Origin: UBA4479 sp963974935
GTDB lineage: Bacteria > Pseudomonadota > Alphaproteobacteria > Rhodospirillales > Casp-alpha2
Direction: 5' to 3'
NCBI GenBank assembly: GCA_963974935.1
Contig: CAXBEV010000007.1
Location: 1 to 64,000, forward strand
Length of the DNA stretch: 64,000 nt
In this document: one piece after another, positions 8,865 to 17,991 of the stretch
Layout of the letters: every line of letters starts with the position of its first letter
Numbering within the stretch: position 1 is the first letter of the stretch
Program-made: the position numbers and the translations under genes
The notes under the pieces: model-generated
What the model was told of the DNA's origin: nothing
Seen by the model: the letters and a program-made list of their open reading frames with translations, nothing else
Database searches by the model: none

Positions 8865-10102
8865 GCGTCGTCTTGTTTGGCGGTATCTTCTTTTGCCGCA
8901 CCCGGCAACATCGCGACCAACACGTTGGCGATCAGCATTGTCGCTGCCAAAAGATAAAACACTGCGCCGACCCCGTAACTATCGGCAATAAGCCCGCCGA
9001 TAATGGGAATAGGCAGCGACAGCGCGGACTGCACGCCGAACAGCGCACTGGTGGCACTGCCGTGCATGTTGTCTGGGGTCAGGTCCATCATCCAACTCTG
9101 GATCACAGGCCGGATCGCAAACAGCACGAAGCCCAGCACTGAAACACCGGCGATAAAAATATACTCGTTGCCGGCAAGCGCTAGGAACAACACCGTCAGT
9201 GTCGTTCCGGTCGCGCCGGCCAGCACAACCGGCCTGCGCCCGATCCGGTCCGACCAAGCGCCCGCAGCAGGGCCTGCGACAAACGCGCCCATCTGCATCG
9301 CCATCACGCCGACACCGGTCATAAACGGGCCGACCTGCAGCGTGTTGGCCAAATAGATCGGCACGAACATGATCAATCCAGATTGCGTCATCGAGCGAAA
9401 GCCCGCCATCAGGCAAAGCCCCATCGCCGCCTTGTCTTTGATCATCAAGCGGATACCGGAAAAATACGCGGCCACGGTCATCCGCTGAGTACCGGCTTCA
9501 ACCCGCGCCCGACGCTCAAGGCGGACCAACGACACGAACACCAAAACCGCTACGATATATACTGGAATCGAGCCCCAAGCCGCCGTTTCCCGCCACGTCA
9601 GCGCGGCGAGCAACGCGCCGATACACAACGGCGCCACACTATCGCCTAAGGTGGCACCGAGCGTATGAATCGATAGCGCATAGCCGCGATTGTTCGGATA
9701 CGCCCCGGACAAAAACGAAATCGCGGCCGGATGCCAAAGATTGTTGGTGGCCCCGATGATGCCGACCAACACCAGCAGCGTCACGATACCATCCGCCGTG
9801 CTCATCAGTGTCAGCGCAAGCCCGCCGATCACCAGCGCCACCGCCTGCACCAACACACGGCGGCCCAACACATCGACCACCATACCGCTGCCGAAATTGG
9901 CCGCGAGCGAGCACACGTGAAACGTCGTCACCAAAAGACCGGCTGTGGTATAGCTCAGCCCCATCTCGATTGTCAGATATGGCAACAACAAATAAAATGT
10001 CGCCGCGATCCAATGCGTCGCCCCGTGCCCCAAGCCGACCATCCAAGCCGGTGCCTGCTGGCGAAGGCCGAGGCCGGTCATACGCTCAAATGCTGCGATC
10101 AT
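8861..10102 (-). CDS. MFS transporter, fosmidomycin-resistance-like
   Basis: 413 residues with about 12 hydrophobic segments. Start ATG 10102 is preceded by ggaga six bases upstream; the extension to TTG 10114 is unlikely. The MFS motif between helices 2 and 3 is present (GSGMVVDVLGRRVLV), and NNLWHPAAISFLS plus ALSIHTLGATLGDSVAP recall the FSR branch of drug/proton antiporters. The end (AKEDTAKQDDA) is polar and cytoplasmic. It overlaps the convergent isomerase gene by 4 bp. Substrate unknown; neighbouring CoA and aromatic catabolic genes allow import of a carboxylate instead. Confidence 0.85.
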   Translation of the reverse strand: MIAAFERMTGLGLRQQAPAWMVGLGHGATHWIAATFYLLLPYLTIEMGLSYTTAGLLVTTFHVCSLAANFGSGMVVDVLGRRVLVQAVALVIGGLALTLMSTADGIVTLLVLVGIIGATNNLWHPAAISFLSGAYPNNRGYALSIHTLGATLGDSVAPLCIGALLAALTWRETAAWGSIPVYIVAVLVFVSLVRLERRARVEAGTQRMTVAAYFSGIRLMIKDKAAMGLCLMAGFRSMTQSGLIMFVPIYLANTLQVGPFMTGVGVMAMQMGAFVAGPAAGAWSDRIGRRPVVLAGATGTTLTVLFLALAGNEYIFIAGVSVLGFVLFAIRPVIQSWMMDLTPDNMHGSATSALFGVQSALSLPIPIIGGLIADSYGVGAVFYLLAATMLIANVLVAMLPGAAKEDTAKQDDA

Positions 10103-10263
10103 TGATGTCTCCAAGGGGCATTGCCGGTGTATCGTTGGAAGCGATTATCGGTGCCTCGCGGGCAAATGACAAACGCGCCGACGGCACGCCTGCAGACCTT
10201 GCCGAACACGGTTCGTCGCGCGACAATACGGCAACGAAAACAAATCTCACGGAGGATGCAAAT

Positions 10264-11073
10264 ATGCCGGACGCCGCAAACGACGCGCCCATCAAACGCC
10301 TAGTCATCGAAAAAGACGGCGCGATTGGTCGCGTCAAAATGGACAACCAAAGCCGCCGCAACGCCATGACGCTGACCATGTGGCAAGACCTTGGCAAAGC
10401 CATCGAAGATTTTGCAGCAGACGATTCGGTGCGCGTCATCATTGTGTCGGGTGAAGGCGGGAAAGCGTTCTGCGCCGGCGCCGACATTTCCGAATTCGAG
10501 AAAAACCGATCCTCCGAAGAAGGCGTTAAAATTTATAACGAAGCGGTCGAACATTCGTCTGAGCTTCTGCGCACCGTGGACAAGCCAACCATCGCCAAAA
10601 TCGAAGGCTTTTGCGTCGGCGGCGGCGTCGGTATCGCGACGTGCTGTGACATGCGGATCGCCACCGACGATGCGATCATCGCGATCCCGGCTGCAAAACT
10701 GGGCCTGGGCTATCGGGTCGATGGTTTAAAGCCGTTGGTCGACATCATTGGGCCAAGCTATGCCATGGAATTGTTCTACACGGCCCGCAAATTCACCGCC
10801 GACGAAGCCGAGCGGATGAACTATTTCAACCGCGTGCTGCCACGTGCCGAATTCGATGCCTACGTCGACGACTACGCCGCCACCATCGCCGGCAACGCAC
10901 CGCTGACCATCAAAGCGGTCAAAGTCGTGGTCAAAGAATGTCTGAAAGACGACTCTGATCGGGACCACGATCTGTGCGCGTCCATCGTCGACGATTGCTT
11001 TAAGTCAGAAGACTACATCGAAGGCCGCCGCGCATTCATGGAAAAGCGCAAAGCCGAATTCAAAGGGAGGTAG
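10264..11073 (+). CDS. Enoyl-CoA hydratase/isomerase (crotonase) family protein
   Basis: 269 residues from ATG 10264, with ggagga seven bases upstream; the open frame reaching back to 9808 is only extension. The crotonase oxyanion loop is AFCAGADISEFE and the second is FCVGGGVGIATCCDMRIA. The two glutamates of true hydratases are absent: GGGVGI has Gly and IPAAKLGLG has Ala at those sites. It therefore probably does another crotonase reaction (isomerase, hydrolase, decarboxylase) or has a different base. It heads a tight three-gene operon with MmgE/PrpD and a dehydrogenase. Confidence 0.85.
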   Translation: MPDAANDAPIKRLVIEKDGAIGRVKMDNQSRRNAMTLTMWQDLGKAIEDFAADDSVRVIIVSGEGGKAFCAGADISEFEKNRSSEEGVKIYNEAVEHSSELLRTVDKPTIAKIEGFCVGGGVGIATCCDMRIATDDAIIAIPAAKLGLGYRVDGLKPLVDIIGPSYAMELFYTARKFTADEAERMNYFNRVLPRAEFDAYVDDYAATIAGNAPLTIKAVKVVVKECLKDDSDRDHDLCASIVDDCFKSEDYIEGRRAFMEKRKAEFKGR

Positions 11074-11077
11074 GGCA

Positions 11078-12463
11078 ATGCCCGGCACCGCGGACACATC
11101 TGAACCGGTTCTAGCACCCTTCGCCGCATTCTGCGCGGATGCGGCAACGTGTAAGTTGCCAGATGCGGTGCTGCACGCCGCCAAGCGCTGCGTGCTCGAT
11201 TACATGGGCGCGACCTTGCCGGGCGGCGCCATTGCGCCGGCGACGATGATGACCCAAGCGTTGAGCGATATGCTGGGGCACGGGCGGGCGCGCCTGTATC
11301 CAGGCGGCGAGGTCACAGATGCGAAGACCGCAGCCTTGATCAACGGCGCCGCCAGCCACACCATTGAATTTGACGATATCTACCGGGACGGTATCTATCA
11401 TCCGGGCGTGCCGGTGATCTCGGCGGCGCTGGCCATTGCCGAAGCTAAGGGCGTCTCGGGTGAGACATTCTTGCGGGGGGTAATTGCCGGCTACGAAGTC
11501 TCAAACCGTATTGCCGAGACCGTGAACCCGGCGCACTACGCATTCTGGCATACGACCGGCACGGTGGGCACCATCGGCGCGGCGGCGGCGACGGCGACGA
11601 TCCTCGGCCTCAACAAAGAACAAGCCATGCACGCGTTGGCCAATGCGGTCACCCTATGTTCGGGGCTGCAACAAGCGTTTCGGGGCGATGCCATGGCCAA
11701 GCCGATGCACGGTGGCCACGCGGCAGAAACTGGACTCACCTGCGCCTTGGTCGCGGGCGCCGGCGTCACCGGCGTGCTTGATATGCTCGAAGGGGATCGC
11801 GGTTTCGGCAACGCCATGTGCGGCGGCGTCGATTGGTCAGAGGCAGCCGCAACGCTGGGCACAGACTTCACCATTCAGCGCGTCACCGTCAAAAACCACG
11901 CCGCCTGCGGCCACGCCCACGCGGCCATCGACGGTGCACTGCACTTACAGGCAACCCACGACATCAATCCGGCCGACATCGTTCGCATCGATGCCGGCAC
12001 CTATGGTCCGGCAGTGGAAATCGTCGGCCAGCAAATCGTCAAGACCGTGTTCGAGGCGAAATTCAGCCTCCCCTATTGCGTCGCCGTCGCGCTGGTGCAC
12101 GGCAGTTGCCGTATGGCCGCGTTCGAAGACGACAAGCTGCACGATCAAGCGGTGCTGGATCTGGCCAAGAAAATCTTCGTCAGCAAAGACGATGAATGCG
12201 ACGCTGCGTTCCCGAAACGCCGCTCGGCCAAAGTGACCGTCACGCTCGCTGACGGTCGCGCGTTCGATTTCTACGCACCGACCCGCAAAGGCGATCCGGA
12301 TGCCCCTCTTTCAGACACAGAGCTTTCGGCAAAATACCACGACCTGGCGACCGACATCATCGGCGCTGAGCGCACACAACAGCTGGAAGCCTGTATCTGG
12401 AAGCTCGACACCCTGGACGATGTCGCCGCCCTTTATCCCGGGCTTCGGAACGCCGCTGAATGA
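11078..12463 (+). CDS. MmgE/PrpD family protein (2-methylcitrate dehydratase-like)
   Basis: 461 residues; ATG 11078 sits 4 bp after the previous stop with gggagg overlapping the end of that gene. Family features: LDYMGATLPGG near the N-terminus, SHTIEFDDIYRDGIYHPG, KPMHGGHAAETG, and VKNHAACGHAHAAIDGAL. PrpD-type enzymes dehydrate 2-methylcitrate; many relatives act on cis-aconitate, tartrate-like or other hydroxy-acids. No prpB or prpC is present, so the methylcitrate cycle is not supported here. Operon with a crotonase and a 6PGDH-like oxidoreductase suggests a branched hydroxy-acid catabolic route. Confidence 0.88.
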   Translation: MPGTADTSEPVLAPFAAFCADAATCKLPDAVLHAAKRCVLDYMGATLPGGAIAPATMMTQALSDMLGHGRARLYPGGEVTDAKTAALINGAASHTIEFDDIYRDGIYHPGVPVISAALAIAEAKGVSGETFLRGVIAGYEVSNRIAETVNPAHYAFWHTTGTVGTIGAAAATATILGLNKEQAMHALANAVTLCSGLQQAFRGDAMAKPMHGGHAAETGLTCALVAGAGVTGVLDMLEGDRGFGNAMCGGVDWSEAAATLGTDFTIQRVTVKNHAACGHAHAAIDGALHLQATHDINPADIVRIDAGTYGPAVEIVGQQIVKTVFEAKFSLPYCVAVALVHGSCRMAAFEDDKLHDQAVLDLAKKIFVSKDDECDAAFPKRRSAKVTVTLADGRAFDFYAPTRKGDPDAPLSDTELSAKYHDLATDIIGAERTQQLEACIWKLDTLDDVAALYPGLRNAAE

Positions 12464-13308
12464 GCGCGCCAAAACTCGGCATCATCGGCTTCGGCGAAGT
12501 CGGGGCGATCCTCGCCGACGCGTTATCGCAAGCCGGCATTGACGACATCACAGCCTTTGTGCGCACGCCACGGACGGCGCCCGGCATCACCACCTACACC
12601 GACGCCAAGGACGCACTCGCAGGACGTGACATCGTCTTGCTGACCGTCACCGCTGCCGTCGCCTTGGACGTCGCCAAAGCCATCGCGCCACTACTCACGC
12701 CGGGCCAAATCGTGATTGATTTAAATTCGGTCTCGCCCGTCACCAAACGCGAGATCGCCGACATCATCAACGCCACGGAAGCGCGCTTCGTCGAAGCGGC
12801 GATTATGGGCGCGGTGCCAAATTACGGTCTTAAAGTGCCGATCCTGATGTGCGGCGACGCTGCCGGCGAGGCCGCGGACGCCCTCAATCCTTATGGCATG
12901 GACCTCACCGACATTGGCCCCGAGTACGGGCGTGCATCGGCAATCAAAATGTTTCGCTCCATCGTCATCAAGGGGTTCGAAGCCCTGTTGCAGGAATGCG
13001 TGCTGGGCGCCGACAAATACGGTGCCGCCGACGAGGTCCTTGAGTCCATCTCCGACGGGTATCCCGGTTTGGATTGGAAACATTTCGCCAATTACCTGAT
13101 CGGCCGCACCGCTATTCATGGTTCCCGCCGCGCCGCCGAAATGGACGAAGTCGCCGCCACGCTGCGCGACGTCGGCGTAGACCCCATCATGTCCGAAGCC
13201 GCCGCTAAACGCATCCGCTCACTCGCGACACCAGCCATGAAAGAAGCCTTCGGCAACACGGCGCCTGAGAGCTTTCATGATGTGTTGGATGTGATGAAGA
13301 AAAATTAA
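12460..13308 (+). CDS. NAD(P)-dependent 6-phosphogluconate/beta-hydroxyacid dehydrogenase-like protein
   Basis: 282 residues; its ATG overlaps the PrpD stop as ATGA, showing translational coupling. The Rossmann motif is LGIIGFGEVGAILADAL. A mid region DLNSVSPVTKREIA and EAAIMGAVPN corresponds to the substrate loop of this superfamily, and AIKMFRSIVIKGFEALLQE carries the likely catalytic lysine. The C-terminal half matches the DUF1932 type rather than the usual 3-hydroxyisobutyrate type. It probably oxidises or reduces a hydroxy/keto acid made or used by its operon partners. It converges on the next gene with only 17 bp between. Confidence 0.85.
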   Translation: MSAPKLGIIGFGEVGAILADALSQAGIDDITAFVRTPRTAPGITTYTDAKDALAGRDIVLLTVTAAVALDVAKAIAPLLTPGQIVIDLNSVSPVTKREIADIINATEARFVEAAIMGAVPNYGLKVPILMCGDAAGEAADALNPYGMDLTDIGPEYGRASAIKMFRSIVIKGFEALLQECVLGADKYGAADEVLESISDGYPGLDWKHFANYLIGRTAIHGSRRAAEMDEVAATLRDVGVDPIMSEAAAKRIRSLATPAMKEAFGNTAPESFHDVLDVMKKN

Positions 13309-13325
13309 GAAGGCAGCCCCCTCAC

Positions 13326-14387
13326 CTAGCCCTTAATCCGTGCCGCAACGGCAGCCCCGAACGCTTCGGTCGTACCCTGCCCGCCCAGGTCGCTTGTGCG
13401 CACCGCAGCATCGGCCAAGGAATCCGCAATCGCCACCTGCAAAGCTTGGGCGGCATCCGTCATACTATTGGCACCGCTGCGCCCGCCCATCCAGTCCAAC
13501 AGCATCGCGACCGAGACCATCAAGGCCGACGGATTGGCTTTGTTCTGACCGGCAATATCGGGGGCCGAGCCGTGCGCGGCTTGTGCAATTGCGACCGTGT
13601 CACCGGCGTTGATCGAACCACCAAGGCCGAGGCCGCCGGACAGTTCTGCGCATTCATCCGACAAAATATCGCCGTACATGTTGGTGGTGACCAACACATC
13701 GAAGTCGGCGGGACGGCGGATCAGATGCGCGGTCGCCGCATCGATGATCAACTCTTCGACTTCGATGCCGGGGTAGTCGGCAGCGACCTTCATGACCTCT
13801 TCGAGGAACAGGCCATCCGAAATTTTTAATACGTTCGCCTTGTGTACGACGGTGACTTTCTTGCGGCGCCGTGCGGCCAGTTCGAAAGCTTGGCGCGCGA
13901 TCCGGTTTGAGCCTTGGCGGGTAATTTTGCGCACCGACAACGCAACATCTTCGGTCGGCATAAATTCGCCCGACCCCATGAACATGTTGCGGTCCGCATA
14001 GAAACCTTCGGTATTTTCGCGGACCACGACCATATCCATTTTCGCCGCCATCGCCGGCACACCGTCATAGGTCCGGCTCGGGCGAATATTGGCATACAGA
14101 TCAAGGCGCTTACGCATGGTGCCGGACGGGTTGATCCCGCCCTCGGACGCCGACGGATAGGCGTAGGTATCGACCGGGCCTAAGATCGTACCCGCCGCCG
14201 TGCGGCATTCTTCGACGATGTCATCGGGCAGCGAAGAGCCGCGCGCCGCAATCGCCTTGAGCCCAATTTCACGGGTCTGCAGGTCGAGCCCCAGGCCATA
14301 TTTTTCATCCAGTGCGCGCACGGCTATGAGCGTGGCGTCGGTGATCTCGGGGCCGATGCCGTCGCCCGGCAGAACCATGATTTTCAT
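13326..14387 (-). CDS. Isocitrate/isopropylmalate dehydrogenase family protein
   Basis: 353 residues. Core family motifs: VLPGDGIGPEI at the start, RKRLDLYANIRPSRTYDG for substrate phosphate/carboxylate contact, VVRENTEGFYA, VHKANVLKISDGLF with the catalytic Lys, TTNMYGDILSDECA with the metal aspartates, and AAHGSAPDIAGQNKANP for the coenzyme. The size and SGTMRKR segment do not clearly pick isocitrate, isopropylmalate, homoisocitrate or tartrate/malate. No leuCD or lysine genes are nearby, so an alternative hydroxy-acid substrate is more likely. It shares the strand with the upstream rhodanese gene, 49 bp away, likely one transcript. Confidence 0.88.
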   Translation of the reverse strand: MKIMVLPGDGIGPEITDATLIAVRALDEKYGLGLDLQTREIGLKAIAARGSSLPDDIVEECRTAAGTILGPVDTYAYPSASEGGINPSGTMRKRLDLYANIRPSRTYDGVPAMAAKMDMVVVRENTEGFYADRNMFMGSGEFMPTEDVALSVRKITRQGSNRIARQAFELAARRRKKVTVVHKANVLKISDGLFLEEVMKVAADYPGIEVEELIIDAATAHLIRRPADFDVLVTTNMYGDILSDECAELSGGLGLGGSINAGDTVAIAQAAHGSAPDIAGQNKANPSALMVSVAMLLDWMGGRSGANSMTDAAQALQVAIADSLADAAVRTSDLGGQGTTEAFGAAVAARIKG

Positions 14388-14436
14388 ATTGATGTCGCTC
14401 CCAAATTTTTCTTATTTGATGTGCCTTGATGGCGGG

Positions 14437-16038
14437 TTAATTGAAGGTACGGAAGTTCGTGGTGCCGTCGCGTTCAATCTGCGCAACCAAGTTCACTTCC
14501 CAGCTGAGATACTGTTTCATCGCCCCTTCTTGCGCGTCGTCCATGTCATAGGGTCGATACCAAACGTCAACCGAGGGGTCGAGATTGCCGTCGAAGCCTT
14601 CTTTGAGCGGCAGGCCCGCAGCCTTCCATGCCTGGGTCCCGCCTTCTAGGACCATAACCTCGCGGTCCGTGCCGGCGACCCGCAAATCAGCAGCGGCGAA
14701 CGCGGCCAATGTCCCATCGCTGGACGTCAGCGCCAGCGGACGGTCGTTCGGCAGATCAGCCAGATTATCCGGCATGTTGGCACGGATCGCGAATCGTGAC
14801 CCCGGGATATGCGCCTTTCGGTGCGACAAGCTATCGCCGACATCGACGACGTGGGTTTGGATCATGCGCGCCGCCAATTGCGTGGCGTTGATGCTGGGCA
14901 CACTGGGCACCGGCGCGGTTTTCGGCACGTGGGCCCCAGTTTCGTTCATCGGGATCGCGCCGGGCTCTAAAATCACCGCATCCCAGCCGATCTGCACCAA
15001 CCACGATGCGGTCATCGTTGCACGCACACCATTATCATCGACGCAGACGATCCGAGCACCCAGCGTGCCCACGTAACGATCCGTCGCCTGCACAAGCTGT
15101 CCACCCGGCGCCGGGCGCGCGCCCTTTATATGGGCGGCCGCAAACTCCGTCGGGTCGCGCCCATCAAAGACATAGGTCGTGCGCGTGGTATCCGCTTGCC
15201 ACGCCGCCAGCGTATCGGCATCGATGCTTTTGACGCCGAAGCGTTCGCGCACGTCGGCGGCACGCTGCATCGCCACCGACAGGCCATCGCTGCTGAGGTT
15301 GCCATACTGTCTGGTGTTACCGTATTCCAAATCAAAGCCTGCCAGGTGCCAGCCCATGGTGCCGTTTTCCAGCGCGATCACCTTGTTCGGAATGCCGGCG
15401 TTGCGCAGCGACTGACAGCCGATGATCGACCGCGTCCGTCCGGCACAGTTCACCACCACCGTCGTCGCGGGATCGGGCGCCAGATCGTGAACCCGCAAGA
15501 CCAATTCCGCGCCCGGCACATCAACACCGAGCGGTATATTCATCGCGTGATATTCGCTCATCGGACGCGAATCCAAGACCACAATATCTTCGCCCGTATC
15601 CATCATTTCTTTGAGCTTTTCAGGCGGCACGCGCGGCGTGTCGTACGTATGTTCGACAAACTCACCAAACGCTTTCGACGGCACATTGACGCCGGAGAAA
15701 ACCTCAAATCCCGTAGCATCCCATGCGGCAACGCCGCCGTTAAACACCGACACGTTCTGATAGCCCATTGCCGCTAAAACATTGGCGGCACGCAGCAACT
15801 TGGCCGCGTCTGTCTCATCACCCGCACAAAGCACAACGGGCGTACTGAGCCTTGGCACGCGATCCAGAATCTCAAGCTCCAACGTCGACAGCGGCACGGA
15901 GTTGGCCCACAGCAAGTGCGCGTCCCCAAAAGTACCAGTCGGGCGGATATCAATTACCGCAACCTCGGTCTCATCTCGCTTTTCGATCAACGCGCGCACG
16001 TCTTCCGCGCTCAGCACGTTAAATTTTAGCTCCGACAT
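14437..16038 (-). CDS. Four-domain rhodanese-related sulfurtransferase
   Basis: 533 residues made of four consecutive rhodanese domains of about 125-130 residues. Domain 1 (about 1-115) has Cys71 in VVLCAGDE. Domain 2 (about 125-240) has the canonical loop CAGRTRS with Cys198. Domain 3 (about 270-365) has Cys332 in RIVCVDDNGVRA. Domain 4 (about 380-490) has TSSDGT where the cysteine should be, so it is probably inactive or structural. No signal peptide, so cytoplasmic. Known rhodaneses pass sulfane sulfur from thiosulfate or persulfides; the real donor is unknown. The start ATG 16038 follows an aggaaac-like site. Confidence 0.88.
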   Translation of the reverse strand: MSELKFNVLSAEDVRALIEKRDETEVAVIDIRPTGTFGDAHLLWANSVPLSTLELEILDRVPRLSTPVVLCAGDETDAAKLLRAANVLAAMGYQNVSVFNGGVAAWDATGFEVFSGVNVPSKAFGEFVEHTYDTPRVPPEKLKEMMDTGEDIVVLDSRPMSEYHAMNIPLGVDVPGAELVLRVHDLAPDPATTVVVNCAGRTRSIIGCQSLRNAGIPNKVIALENGTMGWHLAGFDLEYGNTRQYGNLSSDGLSVAMQRAADVRERFGVKSIDADTLAAWQADTTRTTYVFDGRDPTEFAAAHIKGARPAPGGQLVQATDRYVGTLGARIVCVDDNGVRATMTASWLVQIGWDAVILEPGAIPMNETGAHVPKTAPVPSVPSINATQLAARMIQTHVVDVGDSLSHRKAHIPGSRFAIRANMPDNLADLPNDRPLALTSSDGTLAAFAAADLRVAGTDREVMVLEGGTQAWKAAGLPLKEGFDGNLDPSVDVWYRPYDMDDAQEGAMKQYLSWEVNLVAQIERDGTTNFRTFN

Positions 16039-16188
16039 GCAGGTTTCCTCCCCTATTCAGGCATGATCGTTGCGAGCCCAGCCCCGCCTGTCAACAACCG
16101 GTCCAGCCCTTAGGCGCAGCACATCACTTTTTCGTTGTTTAAACGGCAAATGCTTGCATTTCGATCCGATTTTAGCGCAGAATATTGT

Positions 16189-17004
16189 ATGAACCGTACT
16201 TTGAAAATAATTGCTGCGGTCGGCGTTTTCATCATTCCGTTGTCCGTTTCGGTCGGCAGCACAGCGCACGCAGCCCCCCAAGTATTGGCGGTGATGTCGT
16301 CGCTCGGGCCACAAGATATGCGTTGTGCCGGCAGCACCTGCACGACCACATTTTCCAGCTATTGCCTGCAGCGCGAACGCGATGTGCCGACCACAGGTCA
16401 GGCGTATTTGCCCGCACACCCGGATCAATTCCAACTCAGTGTCATAGCCGCGGACGGTACGGCAACCCTGCTGCCTGCAGGCGACCATGTAATATTCCGT
16501 TCGCAGCGCGGCTATTCAGCCGTCAGCGCGACCCTACACCGCGATGATTTGACGGCTCTCGGCGGGGTCAGCGCCAAGATCATCACCGCCAAAGGCGCCG
16601 CACTGGTGCCTGAGCCGATCGCCGGTGACCCGAATCCCATTTCTGAGGCTGAGATCGCCTTTGCCACGAAGTCGCTCCGCGAACATGGCGAGGCTATCGT
16701 CGACGCCACGCCCGAAGCCGGCGCGGCGATGCTGGTTAACCGCATGGCGGCCACCATTATCCCAAGCGCCCCGGTCAATACGGAAAGTCTTGAACAGCTT
16801 TGGCACGATGCCGTCGATGGTTTAGGCACCTATCGCCCAGCCGGTGCGGACGCCATCAAACGTGCCCGCGATATCTATGAATGGTGCCAAGGTCGGATGT
16901 CCTATCATTCGATGGCCGGCATCAAAAGTTGCCTGGAGTTTAAGCACGACAACGCAATCATGCGTCTCAATACCGATTATTGGGAAAAGCAGCCCGGCTA
17001 CTGA
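16189..17004 (+). CDS. Exported protein of unknown function with five cysteines, copy 1
   Basis: 271 residues from ATG 16189; the signal peptide MNRTLKIIAAVGVFIIPLSV ends near AHA-AP at 27-29. I recognise no family. Features shared with the next gene: Cys46-x4-Cys51-x7-Cys59 followed by LQRER, DPNPISEAEIAFATKSLREHG, and a C-terminal Cys233-x14-Cys248 in a block ending NTDYWEKQPGY. The odd cysteine number could leave one free thiol or allow dimers. Predicted periplasmic or secreted. The start lacks a strong ribosome site, so expression level or start is less sure. Not in an obvious operon with anything but its paralogue. Confidence 0.8.
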   Translation: MNRTLKIIAAVGVFIIPLSVSVGSTAHAAPQVLAVMSSLGPQDMRCAGSTCTTTFSSYCLQRERDVPTTGQAYLPAHPDQFQLSVIAADGTATLLPAGDHVIFRSQRGYSAVSATLHRDDLTALGGVSAKIITAKGAALVPEPIAGDPNPISEAEIAFATKSLREHGEAIVDATPEAGAAMLVNRMAATIIPSAPVNTESLEQLWHDAVDGLGTYRPAGADAIKRARDIYEWCQGRMSYHSMAGIKSCLEFKHDNAIMRLNTDYWEKQPGY

Positions 17005-17068
17005 CCAAGGTAAGCATTTGCTGAATTTGGGCGCCGGTCTTTCCCCGAACATGGAAAGGACACGCCTA

Positions 17069-17866
17069 ATGAGAACGCCTTCGTTTATCGCCGCCATTGC
17101 CTTTGCCGTCCTCTCGGTCAACGCGCCCAAGGCCACCGCAGCCCCGCAAATCCTCGCCGCCCTCCCCGTCACCAGCGGCATTGAGCTCGCTTGCGCCAAC
17201 GGCGTCTGCGCAGCCCAGCTTTCCACCTATTGCCTACAACGCGAACGCCCGGCGCCAAGCATGGGAACAGCCTATGTGCCGGCGAATGCCAGCCACTTTA
17301 TTTTGGTGCTACAATCCGAAAACGGCCGCGACGTGCGCGTCCCCGCAGGCGATCATATGCAGTTCGTTGAAAACCGGGGTTTCATGGCGGTCGCAGCCAC
17401 AATGGAGCACGGGCGCATGGTCGCCCTTGGCGCCAAGACGGCCAAGCTTGTCGTGCATGAAAACGCATCGTTGATACCGGTCGCACAGCCCAACGATCCA
17501 AACCCGCTGACGGAAAAAGAAATCGCCTACGTCACCGACTCGCTCCGCGAACACGGCAAGGGCTATGTCGACAATCGGCCCGAAGCCGCATCTGCACAAT
17601 TGCTGGCACAACTCAACGCGGCGCTGCCCGAAGCCGGGATGATGACCAACGCAACGTTTGAAGGCACGTGGCATCAAGCGATTGGTGACGAGGTCCCGTT
17701 ACCGTCCGGCCCAGCGCTGAGCCGCGCCGAGGATGCGTTCAACGACTGTGCATCGCGGGGCAAAGTACAAATGAACGGCGGCTTTAAACGCTGTCTTGAG
17801 TTCCACCACGATGATTTCATCCGTGGGCTCAACATCGATTACTGGGAAAATCAGCCGGGCAGTTAA
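17069..17866 (+). CDS. Exported protein of unknown function with five cysteines, copy 2
   Basis: 265 residues from ATG 17069, with aaagga 8 bases upstream; ATG 17051 in frame is less likely since it would spoil the signal peptide MRTPSFIAAIAFAVLSVNAP. It is a tandem paralogue of the preceding gene, 64 bp away. Cysteines align exactly: Cys42-x4-Cys47-x7-Cys55 then LQRER, and Cys227-x14-Cys242 in the block ending NIDYWENQPGS. The DPNPLTEKEIAYVTDSLREHG segment also aligns. Sequences have diverged elsewhere, so the duplication is not recent. Function unknown; periplasmic or secreted. Confidence 0.82.
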   Translation: MRTPSFIAAIAFAVLSVNAPKATAAPQILAALPVTSGIELACANGVCAAQLSTYCLQRERPAPSMGTAYVPANASHFILVLQSENGRDVRVPAGDHMQFVENRGFMAVAATMEHGRMVALGAKTAKLVVHENASLIPVAQPNDPNPLTEKEIAYVTDSLREHGKGYVDNRPEAASAQLLAQLNAALPEAGMMTNATFEGTWHQAIGDEVPLPSGPALSRAEDAFNDCASRGKVQMNGGFKRCLEFHHDDFIRGLNIDYWENQPGS

Positions 17867-17991
17867 GCGCGTTCGGCACAACATCTGATCACCAGTTTGC
17901 CGACGTCAGGCTCTGGTCCCTTTGGTATGTCTCAGCTACACTCGCCTGTAATCGTGCGGGCGTAGACCCGCGCTCGGGAGGGAAAGAACCA

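Noticed and set aside
9808..10263. N-terminal extension of the crotonase gene
   Set aside because: The extended frame overlaps the MFS gene antisense and the true ATG with ggagga is at 10264.
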